Origin: Melampsora larici-populina 98AG31
Lineage: Eukaryota > Basidiomycota > Pucciniomycetes > Pucciniales > Melampsoraceae
Direction of reading: 5' to 3'
Assembly: GCF_000204055.1 (NCBI RefSeq)
Contig: NW_006768792.1
Location: 398,560-462,559 of the forward strand
DNA: 64,000 nt
This document shows positions 45,968 through 56,865 of the stretch, piece after piece. The first letter of the stretch is position 1, and each line of letters opens with the position of its first letter. The notes below the pieces were generated by a model. That model saw only the letters and a program-made list of their open reading frames with translations. It was not told the origin of the DNA and searched no databases. A program made the position numbers and the translations under genes.

Positions 45968-48900
45968 ATGTCTGATAACTTATTAGCACCAAAACCAACC
46001 AAGGATGGTTTAGATCCTCAACTTCACGTACCTGGTTTCACTCCAAGTCAAACTCCTGAACCAAATCAACGTCATCACGTTAGTCAATCAATCACTCAAT
46101 CAATCTTAAATCTTATTCTATCAGTCATCATTGATTCTGATTCACACTCTTTTGAATAGGTCGTTCAAAATACTGCTGGATATGAAGAGGTGGTGTTTGA
46201 TGGAAAGAAAGCTCAAGCTTTAAGTGTGGAGGAGATTGTCACTAAGAATGGTTTTGTACCACATAACTTGGTCCATAATGAAGTAGCTTGGTTGTAAGTC
46301 AATTATTGAAAGGTTTGATTTCTTTTGATATCTTGACTTATCACTCTTTTACCACCTTAGCTACAACAACCTGGGCATCGGTGGGTGTATTTCTTTGACA
46401 TTCTTGGCTTGGTCTTAGAATCTTGACCTATACTGAATTTGACTCATTGGGGACCTCATTTCGAAATCAGATGATCAGTACTTTCGTATGGAAACAGCTG
46501 AAACTGTAGCTGAACATGTCACGTCCCTCTACGGTGCTAAAATTCTGGCTTGGTCTCGACATCAAAAACAATTAGAGATCAATCTAGAAAAAGAAACTGA
46601 AAATAACGCGGTTTATATTCATTCTTCTACTCCGGGTGTATCAGATCCTTCAACTAACTTTGAAGCTAGGTGAGTGATTCAATTCCATCAAACCATCATT
46701 TACATCTTTCATATGCTGATCTTCTTCTGATTTGATTCTTGCAGGATTGACGAGAAGTTTTTGGATATTCCTGCCGAAGCGGGTTGTTTCAGATTAGAAA
46801 CTTATAGATCGGCTGGTAATGTGGCTTCTAATGTGGCTCAACGTGAGTTTTGATCGAAAACCGCAAAGAAAACAAGGCGCGAAGTCAAGACGGTCCATGT
46901 GTCCAACTTAGACGCTTTTTATTCTCTCATCACTTGAGATAAAGAAGCTCTAAAGTTGTCTAATCACTAATTTCATTCATGACTTTTGATTTTCTTCAAC
47001 AGAACTTCGTTGTTATTTTGTCACCAAATGTAACTTTATCAACCCATCTCCCAAGCCCAACACAGAGGAGCATTCGGATATCCGCCAAGTCTCTGATCAA
47101 ACCTTTTTATCAAAAGTTTCACCTAACACCTTGGATATTTATCAAGCTGTGATGAAAAACGCCATCACGCGTACTGGTCCCGTGGTAGAATGCTACGAAG
47201 TAGAAGGGAACGTACTCGAACGTCGAGTGGTGATTGCTTACAGGCATGGAAGTACCAATCATCTGTTCAGCGCTATGAGTGACTTGTACCACTTCTATGG
47301 CCTCTACAGTACTCGGAAGTATGTTGGTGAGTGGTGGATTTAATTTTCAGCGGAAGAGCAGACCGAGTGCTCATTCAATGTTCTTTCACCGATTCTCAGA
47401 ACGTTTTAGCAATGGGATGACCATCATTTCCATTTATTTGCACTCTCTTCGTGGTCCCCCGATGTAAGTCAACTTTGCCTATCAATATGTCAACTTTTTT
47501 TGTTAGCTGATGACTTTGATTGCAATACATTTCTTATATCCCAATGTTATAGCGAAGCGGCCATTGTTCAAGTGATCCGAGAAGCTTCATTAGTATTCTG
47601 TCTACCAAGCAACCCATTTTTCCAGCCTACCACCAAACATGCAGTCCAAGAGGCTACATATGCATACTGTGGTTCGATTTTCTCCCAGCACTTCTTAAAC
47701 CGACTTGGTCCATCGTATCTTGCTCTCAAGGGCTTGTTGAACGAATCAGACCCAGTTCAAGCTGGTGTTTTGAATGACATCAAACGTCGTTTCAGAGAGG
47801 AGACTTTCACTCGTCAGAGTATTTATGAAGTCGTCTTAGCTTATCCAGCCATTGTCAGCAAGCCAATCTCCTATATTCCCATATGAACAGAGATAATGAC
47901 CGCACCTATCTTTACAGATTCGATTGTTATATGTCAATTTTGCTTTGGTTCACTATATCAGTGCACCCTCAGCACGACAGCAACTCATGTGAGTTTGGGG
48001 TATATCGATTCTTATCAATTCGATTGAGAGCTCATTATTTTCATATTAGGCCTACACTTTCATACCAGCGTTTACAAACTGGAACACCCCTCACAGATCA
48101 AGAGCTTTACACCAAAATTCGAAAAGTAGCTTTGAACTCCCATGACCTGCAGGTTTTGGAGAGTTTCCTAGTTTTCAACAAGCATGTGTTGAAGACGAAC
48201 TTTTACACTCCTACAAAGGTGATTCACCAAAGCTATCTTACAGAACTCGTTATCAATGTACTGAACGTTCCTGGTGTTTTTTTTTCAAAAACCAGGTGGC
48301 ATTGTCGTTCAGACTAGACCCTACCTTCTTACCCGAAGCAGAATACCCAATGACACCATATGGATTGATCATGGTCGTTGGATCTGACTTTAGAGGTTTT
48401 CATCTCAGATTCAAAGATGTAGCTAGAGGAGGGATTCGAATTATTCGATCAAGAAACAAAGAAAATTATTCGATCAACCTTCGACAACAATTCGATGAGA
48501 ATTACAACTTGGCATTCACTCAATCCTTGAAGAATTCAACAATTCCAGAAGGAGGAGCTAAAGGAACTATCTTACCTGAGTTAGATGCGAATCCAAGAGC
48601 TTGTTTTGAAAAATATGTGGATGGTATTCTGGATCTGTTGATTCTTGGTCAATCACCTGGGATCAAAGAACCGATTGTAGATTTATATAATCGTCCAGAG
48701 GCATTGTTCTTTGGTCCTGATGAGGGTACAGCTGATATGATGGATTGGGCAGCTTTACATGCTCGTGAGAGAGGTTATGGACAGTGGAAGAGTTTTACTA
48801 CCGGTAAGAGTGCTGGCTTGTTGGGTGGAATTCCCCATGATGCTGTGAGTAAGATGGTTCTGATTGAAGGAATGTTAGTTGGCGGTGAGGCTGAACAGAC

Positions 48901-50552
48901 GACTTTTTCTTTTTGTAGTTTGGTATGACTAGTTTGTCAGTAAGACAGTTTATTGTCGGAATTTATCGCTCGCTTGGGCTTAAGGAGAGCGAAGTGACCA
49001 AGATTCAGACTGGGGTTTGTTTTTCTCACTGCATTCTTATCTGATTAGTTTGATTGATATCCATTATTGGTATTATCCTTTCTACTGTACAGGGTCCAGA
49101 TGGGGATCTAGGATCAAAGTGAGTCTCATAATACAGACATTCTCTTTGACTGATGATTCACGTCTGACATTACCGATTTATAGCGAGATCCTGTTATCCA
49201 AAGATAAGACTATCACGATCATTGATGGAAGTGGAGTGATCCACGATCCACATGGATTAGATCGACCAGAATTGATCCGACTAGCCCAAGAACGAAAGAT
49301 GGTCTCAAACTTTGATAAGGCGAAACTGGGTAAAGAAGGATATTTCATCTCAGTAGATGATAACGATCGAACCTTGCCTAGTTGAGTTCTTTTGACTTTT
49401 CGAATTTCAAATAGGTTTGATAAGGTACTAAGTGTATCGTTTTTTTGGTTATTAACAACCAGGCGGAGAAGTGATTCCAGATGGAACTGCCTTTAGGAAT
49501 GAAGCTCATTTCCGTTACAAGGCTGATATCTTTGTTCCATGTGGTGGTCGACCTGAAGCTATTAATGTTGGGAACGTAGCTAGGATGTGGGATGCTGAAG
49601 GAAAATGTAATGTGAAATATATTGTGGAGGGTGCCAATCTTTTCATTACTCAACAAGCTAGATTGGTACTAGAGAAGAAAGGTAAGCACCTCTTTGGGTA
49701 TACTTATAAACGATGTTTTGGTGTGGGGAGCTCAACAGATCTTTCTTTTTCGAAATATAGGTGTGGTCTTGTTCAAAGATGCGTCTGCTAATAAAGGAGG
49801 AGTCACTTCTTCTTCATTGGAGGTGTTGGTCGGATTAGGATTAAGTGATACTGAGTATATTGAACTCATGACATCACAGAACTCACCAGGCTTCTCAGAA
49901 TTGTTGAGTTCTTCAACTCTTCTTGAATTCTTGATTTGATATCCTGACGATTTTGATGAATTGTTTAGTTATACGAATTATGTTCGAGATATTCAAAGAA
50001 CAATCACCATGAATGGAGCAGCTGAATTTCAATGTATTTGGAAAGAATCCATAGATGGAACCAAACCAAGAGCAGTGATTACAGATGAGATTGGAAAGAT
50101 CTTGATGAAATTACAAACTCAATTAGAAGAATCGGATTTATTTGAAAATCTTGAATCACGTAAATCGGTTTTGATTCAAGCTATGCCTAAAACGTTGATT
50201 TCGAAAGTCGGATTAGAAGTCTTGATGGAAAGATTACCGGAAGCTTATCAACGTAGTGTTTTTGCTAGGTTAGTGATCCATTTGAAGTTTTTTTGTTATC
50301 TTTTTCTTGGGGCTTCAATGGTTTTTTAACATTGTGGGGTTTTTCTTTATGATACATAGTTTTGTGGCGTATCGATATATTTTCCAATATGGGCTTTCAG
50401 CTTCAGCTGTTGATTTTTTCCGTAAGTCGTTTTTTGCTAAGCATCGAGAAACTTATGATCCAAAACTAATGATGATTTGAAATGGTTTGAATTATCGAAT
50501 TTTAGATTTCTTTTCAAGGTTTAGGCAAGGTGGTGTGATTACTCAAGAGTAA
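45968..50552 (+). CDS. GDH2: NAD-dependent glutamate dehydrogenase (GDH2)
   Basis: It deaminates glutamate to 2-oxoglutarate and ammonium with NAD+, the catabolic branch of glutamate metabolism. The large fungal form, about 1,050 residues, is spread over some seventeen exons. Core motifs are FRLDPTFLPEAEYPMTPYGL, FKDVARGGIRIIRSRN, EGGAKGTIL (family catalytic lysine), EALFFGPDEGTADMMDWAAL, TTGKSAGLLGGIPHDAFGMT, ADIFVPCGGRPEAINVGN and YIVEGANLFITQQARLVLEK. One exon is just 20 nt (46361-46380). Stops near 47886 and 49938 fall in introns. In the first case ...YPAI joins IRLLYVNFALVHY. In the second, splicing at 49902/49969 restores the usual FYxxYVRDIQ. The last exon ends QGGVITQE at 50552. The gene begins about 630 bp from the right end of the large transposon, so the insertion may lie in or beside its promoter. 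It appears intact. Confidence 0.92.
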
Positions 50553-51172
50553 AGAGTGAGAAATGATTTGAATGAAAAGGTGATTCAAGTCAAAATGGGA
50601 AAACCAAATCAATCTTGGGAACAAAGAACAACTTGAAGGGATTTTGAATGATCAGTTTTTTTTTCAAAGATATGAGGTTAACCTTCAAGGAAAGGATTTT
50701 GGTTTTATAATTGTGATGTATGTTATTGATGAGAATATAAATTGTTTGATGGAATTTTCCTTTTTTTCTTTGTATCTGTGTCTCTTTTTTTTCTTTTTTT
50801 TTGAAATTGATGAGTATGTTCATGTGATAAGAAAAAATTGATTTATGAATTGAGAAACTCAATTGAAGGGTTTTTGTGAAAAGAATGTATTTTTTTTGTG
50901 GTTTGTTTGGTTTTTTTGGAGTTTGGATTTAGAATTCAAAACCTTATGGTTGTTTGTTGCGATACATAGTGTTGTGGAAGGTGGTCAAAGATCATTTTAC
51001 CTAGTGGGGTGTGAATGCTTTAGGCATGTGCAGGCGTTGCCTCTTTTGGGAATTGTCTGTCTCTTTTGGGATTGATGAATCAAGGGGTAATTTGTTGGGT
51101 GTGGTTTTGATGTTGAGTTGTATGTATCAAGGGATGGGAGAAATTTTTCTGGGTCTCTTCTGCTTTCAAAAG
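50553..51172. other. GDH2 3' flank, no gene
   Basis: Very T-rich on the plus strand, with long poly-T runs. Short frames have low-complexity Phe/Lys composition and are not coding. Confidence 0.5.
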
Positions 51173-51500
51173 CATTGATCACTGCACACCTGAGCCATAG
51201 CACCCACAGCAAGATGGGTAAGTTGAGAGCTATCATGTACATACAAAGATGTTCAGATATTGGCTCATCTGGATGAGTGAATAATATGTAATTAGGGGAT
51301 ACAAAGTTAAATCTGGGGATTTTTTTCCCAGTGTCCCAGCTTCGAAAATACATCCAAAAACAGAAACTGGGAAACTGGGAGAGCGTGGGAAAGTACCAAA
51401 CACAGCCAAAAACAAAAACTGGGAAACTGGGAAAAAATCCCAGATTTAACTTTGTATCCCCTAAATATCTTCTTTAATTCCCTTCAGTTTGACAAAAGCA
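51173..51500. repeat. First copy of a local about 150-bp repeat, split by a MITE
   Basis: The sequence around CACACCTGAGCCATAGCACC, GATGGGTAAGTTGAGAGC and GGCTCATCTGGATGAGT recurs at 51560-51730 (direct) and 51880-52045 (inverted). This copy contains the 167-bp element at 51295-51461 inserted at TA. Confidence 0.8.
51295..51461. mobile_element. 167-bp hairpin MITE (TA target duplication)
   Basis: The ends GGGGATACAAAGTTAAATCT and its exact inverse are flanked by TA (51293-51294 and 51462-51463). The stem continues with CTGGG-ATTTTTTCCCAG, and ACAGAAACTGGGAAACTGGG words recur inside. It is a Tc1/mariner-type non-autonomous element inserted into an older repeat, giving a clear order of events. 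Its terminal GGGG(A)TACA is reminiscent of the element at 318-501, but the interiors differ. Confidence 0.85.
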
Positions 51501-51514
51501 TTCTAAAAATTGAC

Positions 51515-52083
51515 CTTCAATTGAGCATGAGAAAATGATTAGAAGTATAGTTGGTCATAAAGCATTGATCACTTCACACCTGAGCCATAGCACCTACACT
51601 ACATATGTGCAGCAGGATGGGTAAGTTGAGAGCTATCATGTACATACAGAGATGCTCAGATTTGGCTCATCTGGATGAGTAAATCATATGTAATATCATA
51701 GGTAATTCTTTTCAGTTTGACAAAAGCATCCCAAAGATTGACTACATATACCTCCATAGCTACTGAGGCAATACTCTGAAAGCCATTTGATAGTAACGGA
51801 AAGGGTGTTACATCTTGTTACACGAAGTCTAGTTAATGTATTTACTCCAAAGCTATGAGTCAGTGTATATAGTCAAGTTTAGAATGCTTTTGTCAAAATG
51901 GAAATTACATATGATTTACTCATCCAGATGATCAGCCAATATCTGAACATCTCTGTATGTACATGATAGCTCTCAATTTACCCATCCTGCTGCACATATA
52001 CAGTGAGGGTGCTATGGCTCAGGTGTGAGGTGATCAATGCTTTATGACCAATAATACTTCTAATCATTTTCCCATGCTCAATT
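51515..52083. mobile_element. Foldback repeat with about 230-bp arms
   Basis: The arm about 51518-51760 and the arm about 51865-52080 are inverted copies, sharing TTGAGCATG-GAAAATGATT, GTCATAAAGCATTGATCAC, CACACCTGAGCCATAGCACC and the GCAGGATGGGTAA block. Differences of several percent show age. No target duplication was found. The right arm ends where the next element (52084) begins. Confidence 0.7.
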
Positions 52084-53179
52084 CACACCGGGCAAATTCA
52101 GGTCATGCAGTGCATACAGGTTGCACGGTCCTGAATGCATGTCAGGACCTGGGGCACCTGTCAGGCATGCAGGGCTTGTTATCCTGTACACACCCTGTAT
52201 ATGTCACATCATGTGGTGGGCGCAAGCTTGGGAAAAAGTACAGGGGGTCAGGTGCGCCCTCATTTTGGCTGGGGGCGCAAGAGGGCGCAGGAGGCGCAAA
52301 AAAGGACAAAAATGGGCCAAGTTTTTGATGATGCTTTGTCAGCCACATTTTCTACATCCCACAAAACATTGATAATCTCATATGGACACCCTATAAACAA
52401 ATTCAGCAGCAATAGTACAACAAAAATCAAACAATTAAAAAAACAATGAACATGCGTTGCTATCAATGTACAGTCAAACCCGCGCAAATGCATACCCGCG
52501 CAGGTGCATAACCCGTGATAATGCATCACCCGTGATAATGCATAACCCATGATAATGCATAACCCGTGATAATGCGTAGAAAAAATCTAGAATCTTGATG
52601 CTTTTCACTGCCAAATTTGACAGCAGAAATGCATAACCCGTCAAAATGCATAGCAAAAGTCTTCCACTCAAATTATGTGTTTGCGCGGGTTTGACTGTAG
52701 TCCAAAATTTTGTTGTTGGGGTAACTTTCAATCCAGACTGTAAATGCTTCCATGACTGGAAGAATATGGTGTGGGGTGGTACCCATAACACACATTGATT
52801 CATTTGAAATGATTTGAAGGTGGAAGAGGGCTGATTTAAGCAGAAAACCTTGTAGATCACATGCTTAGGTTCATGGGCGTGCCCACTCCAATTCAGACCA
52901 AAAAAGACGCGCCCGCGCCAGGCGCGTACTGGGGCGTCAAAATTGTGTCGCGCCCACCACATGAATGTCACACCAATCACATGTATTTAAGTACGTACTG
53001 AAATGTACATGTCACATAGCTATAAGTCCCTCACGGGGTCTCTTGTATGACTGGTGGGGGTGCAATACATGAGGACATGTCATGCAGCCATGACATGGCT
53101 CAGGGTGCGGAAATATCTTCTGTTTTCAACATGTCCGCGCAACCTGTATTCACTCCATGACCTCAATTTGCCCGGTGTG
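52084..53179. mobile_element. 1.1-kb MITE with CACACCGGG ends and 3-bp ATT duplication
   Basis: The left end CACACCGGGCAAATTCAGGT is inverted at the right end, ACCTCAATTTGCCCGGTGTG. The match continues about 45 bp through CATGCAGTG and ATACAGGTTGC, with a few changes. ATT flanks both ends (52081-52083 and 53180-53182). CAC ends with a 3-bp duplication suggest a CACTA-type non-autonomous element. The interior is GC-rich around 52100-52330 and 52890-53000, and holds the nested element at 52471-52697. Confidence 0.72.
52471..52697. mobile_element. 227-bp pogo/Fot1-like MITE with 17-bp tandem repeats
   Basis: The ends CAGTCAAACCCGCGCAAA and its perfect inverse are flanked by TA (52469-52470 and 52698-52699). 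CAGT starts and a TA duplication are typical of fungal pogo/Fot1 Tc1-mariner elements. Inside, about four tandem copies of a 17-bp unit GCATAACCCGTGATAAT occupy about 52508-52578. No transposase is encoded. Confidence 0.87.
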
Positions 53180-53182
53180 ATT

Positions 53183-53821
53183 GGAGGGAAGTTGTTTAAT
53201 GTTTGCAGTTCAACAGCTTTAGGTAAAGCCTTTCTTGGCTTGACAGATGTTTCTGAGTGAAGTATTGCCATAACCAAGAAGAAGGGGCTACAGTGTTATT
53301 ATACAAATTGGCTGTGGAGAATGAATCAGAAGGACAAAAACTGGTGGGGGTGATTGGATCGGAAGAAGTTGCTGGGCTGAGGAGACCACTAGCACTTGTT
53401 GATGCATGCTCCTGGTGTAGGCCTTGCAACAATAAACGGGTGAGGGGAGCAGAGGGTATTTTGAATATGATAGCTGAAAAGTGTTAAATCTCCTTGTTGA
53501 GATACCTGATAACCAAAAATAAGGTCTAGAGGTGAGTCCCTGTTCACCTCACATCTGTGGCTCCTTGACTAACCCACAGAGATAGAAACTTGATATACAA
53601 TCATAGATGTAAAAGAAGTGTTACAATTATGGTGATTTTGTTTCTTTGACATGTTCTTAGGTTACAAATTATTCACAGTGCACAACTGTCACACCATATC
53701 AAATTTCCTTCTCTGTTTTCAAATACCATGACATATGTATTCTGATTACGTGTAACATTCTCAAACCTAATCAAACCTATGCACTGCTTATTGTTTCATT
53801 TATAAATCATACTGACAGAGC
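53183..53821. other. Intergenic stretch between MITEs, no gene
   Basis: Short frames only, without recognised domains or splice context. No inverted repeats were noticed. Confidence 0.4.
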
Positions 53822-53829
53822 GCCACAAG

Positions 53830-54269
53830 AGGACCCTGGAATGCGCCTATGGATGTATCTGACGAAAATCAGGACCTTTTGTTGGTGATGTTTTTGGGAA
53901 CTAAACTTCACTTCACTGACACCTACAGGAGTTTAAACGATGCGCCAGAAGCAGGCCTTTCAGCTACACTAACTTTCAACCCCGTAGCTCCAATACTTCC
54001 TGAGATATCTCAATGTAACAGCCAAAAAAGGCCCACATTTGGAAGGTCCTAATCGGACCTTGGAGGCCGATTTTTTTTTTGCGCCTTTGCGATTTCCATC
54101 GAACTGAGCAACGCTACAGGTCTACGACCAGGCTCATTGGATAGCCCTGTCCCATGCGCATCTTTTAAGGTGTCTGGGACCGCGAGGCAGGTAGTGGTGT
54201 GTAGAGTAGCGCCCAAAAACTGAAAATCGGGTTTCGTCAGATACATCCATAGGCGCATTCCAGGGTCCT
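53830..54269. mobile_element. 440-bp hAT-like MITE (8-bp duplication GCCACAAG)
   Basis: The exact 8-bp duplication GCCACAAG lies at 53822-53829 and 54270-54277. The terminal inverted repeats are perfect for about 38 bp and start AGGACCCTGGAATGCGCC, continuing TATGGATGTATCTGACGAAA. No coding capacity is present. Perfect arms suggest a fairly recent insertion. Confidence 0.9.
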
Positions 54270-54293
54270 GCCACAAGCTCTTCTCTTTTCATC

Positions 54294-54580
54294 CAAGACT
54301 TTCTCATACAATCTTGGTTGAAGGTGAGTAACTAGTGGTTGTGGGATTCTGATAGTTTTCAATTGATTAAGTTCAAAATCCTATTGATCCCTGCTTGGAC
54401 AGGTATGTTTAGTTTCTGGTTTTCTTTTCTCATATTTTATTTTGATTGTGATGTAAATATAATCTGATTCAAGACTTTCTCATACAATCTTGGTTGAAGG
54501 TGAGTAACTTGTGGTTGTGGGATTCTGATAGTTTTCAATTGATTAAGTTTGAAATCCTATTGACCCCTGCTCTGACAGGT
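54294..54580. repeat. 111-bp direct duplication
   Basis: Copies at 54294-54404 and 54470-54580 differ at only a handful of positions. They start CAAGACTTTCTCATACAATC and end TGACAGGT or GGACAGGT. Each contains a GGTGAGTAA donor-like and a CAGGT acceptor-like word, but no gene model could be built on them. Confidence 0.85.
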
Positions 54581-54840
54581 TTCACAAGATTGTATTAAGA
54601 AGTTGGATGAAACTAAAAGAGATAGGATTGTATGAGAGATGAGGTCTGACCTATCAGCCCTAGTGGTATCACTCTGGATTTGAAGTCCATTGATGGACCC
54701 CACACTGGTTCCAAAATAGCTTCCCTTCTCAAGAAGATTCTGAGTTTTGTGTCATAGTTGTAATATTGTATCACCACAAAAATGCCCAAAACAATACCTC
54801 CATGGGCCAAAGCCCCTTGACTTTGATCCCTCAATTCAAC

Positions 54841-55154
54841 TAGGGCTGTGACCCGGACCCAGGACTGCCCGGCCGACTCTGCTCAACATCTTTCACAGAG
54901 CTGACGGTATGCGCCCCGGGGCATCCAGATCCTGCTCAATGACAGCTGAATATGGCCCTGTGGGCCCTTCAGGCGGATTGGGCGCCCGACCCAGCCAGGG
55001 TGCTGACCCTTTTTTTGCCAAAAAAACACCTTCATGCTAGTCTCTTCCCGGCCCTGATCGGCCCTGAGCAGTTTTCAGAGGTCATTGGGCTCATTCAGGG
55101 CTAAATTTGGCCCTGGAGCCGGCCCTGAACTCTCAGGGTTGGGTCACAGACCTA
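54841..55154. mobile_element. 314-bp hAT-like MITE (8-bp duplication AATTCAAC)
   Basis: The exact 8-bp duplication AATTCAAC lies at 54833-54840 and 55155-55162. The ends are TAGGGCTGTGACCC and GGGTCACAGACCTA, inverted with one mismatch. The interior is very GC-rich with GGCCCTGA/TCAGGGCC words in both orientations. A related partial copy ends GGTCACAGCCCTA near 59254. Confidence 0.88.
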
Positions 55155-56865
55155 AATTCAACTATTCCAAGAACCTCCATGGGCGCTTTGCAAATGTCAT
55201 CAACTTAGTTTCTCCAGCAGGAGTGGTGGTATTCTACCAAAGGGCACCTCCTCCGCCTATCAATTCTCTTGATCCCACCATACCACAAGCTCAGCTTTCT
55301 GTTCTGAGGTTTATTGAGCCTACCTCAAACATTGAGATATGTAATATTCTCACCAGAATCTAAGGCTCCCAAAAACAAACTTGGTAGTCAGCTCAACTTC
55401 AAGACTTCACTCAACAACACCATCACCAACTGTATAATGTGGGATTGGAAGGTTGGAGTCGTTTACAAGGTCTCAACCTGCTGGTCTTCAACACACTCTT
55501 CACTTGCTCAATTTATTGGGCTAAGAGTTGTGTTGAAATGCCAATGCCACTGTAACCCAGCACTGGAGTGCTCTAAAGTTGACCACAAAGAGTGGATCTT
55601 GGTTGTAAATCCAGTGCAATTCTTGGGGCTTCTTGCTACTATGACCAATACAATCAAAGGCCATCTACACCCCACTTTCTTTCTTGTCATGCCTAACTAT
55701 AAATGACTTGTTAATTGTCTTCAAAAGGCTTTTTCATTTTTTTCTTATGTTTATAAACTCTTTCATCTGATAACTAGTTACTGAAATGTTGCATTGTATC
55801 TTGATAGGCCTGGGCTGAATCCAAGTGTAAGGAACTGGAGGTGCCAATCATGCCAATGATCAAGATGATCATTAACACAGCCCCCAATCACAAGTCACTG
55901 GCAGGCCATTACATCCCATGATGCAAAACTGTTTTGGTTTCTTTTTGGAAAAAGTTCTCAAGCCTCTGTAAGGCAGGTCTTAACTGCATTTTGCACAGAT
56001 ATTGGAAAGCTATGGTACAGATCTTGTCCAGTCATCTACACCAGGCATTGTCAAAATCCCAACTTGTTTTCACACCAAGCTTGTCCAGTCATCAGAAAGA
56101 TTCTGCCTGCCCAATCACACTGCTTTTGAAAATGATCCAAACATTGAAGAATACCTCTTAAGAAAGCGCCAGACCAAGTGGACATCCACCAAACTCAGTC
56201 CAATCACTTTTAAGGCACTTCAAAATGATGGTTATATAGGGGTGGAGTACACTGCACCCTGATAATTTGATGTTACAACCGGGATACTAATTTCAAACAA
56301 GCCATATAGCACCTACAGGAAGACACTTGGAAATACCTATGTCTCATATTCACACACCTCTTGTAAATGGAAGGGTAGTATCAAGGACATTATCAAGCTT
56401 CACAATTTGGAAAATCCACTCCTTGTTGTCATTTCTTTGATACCTCTCAATGATGATGACAAACACAAGAATCCATAATATTTGTTTCCTGACTTGCTGA
56501 ACATCTCAGTGCTGTACACCAAGCATGGAGGATATCACATCATTGAGTGTGACAAGGTAATTGGGAAGCTAGTTTTCATCAAGAATAAACAAGGTTTTGA
56601 TGTTCAAAGAAAAACACCCCCAACAGTGAAATTGATGTATCTGGTGAGTTTTGAATTTGGGTAATCCTGTGCCAGCAACGCAACACACCACAGCATCATG
56701 TTTTTTTGTTGTGTTGCGCCGCAACAAGCAAGAAAATTTAGCAACTCGTGCTGTTGGCTAGGTTGTGTGGTGCCTCCACCTTTGTGCAACACAACAAATG
56801 TTGTTGCGGTCCAAAAAAACACAGACCCCAGGGATCTTGTTGCACTGCGGGAACATATATATTGA
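55155..56865. pseudogene. Decayed coding region of unknown origin
   Basis: The plus strand has several medium frames (55314-55706, 55934-56262, 56482-56664) of protein-like composition, separated by stops. They probably belong to a degraded multi-exon gene, perhaps transposon-borne. No domain was recognised and no start or end can be fixed. Confidence 0.35.

Noticed and set aside
47834..47925. Frame loss in the middle of GDH2
   Set aside because: Splicing ATT/GTCAGC to TTACAG/ATTCGA joins the family segment YPAI-IRLLYVNFALVHY in phase.
49903..49968. In-frame stop in GDH2 suggesting a pseudogene
   Set aside because: The stop is inside a 66-nt GT-AG intron; removing it restores the conserved FY-x2-YVRDIQ segment in frame.
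8394..50552. Possible glutamate/arginine metabolic gene cluster (NAGS with GDH2)
   Set aside because: The two genes are 36 kb apart, in opposite orientation, with unrelated genes and transposons between them.
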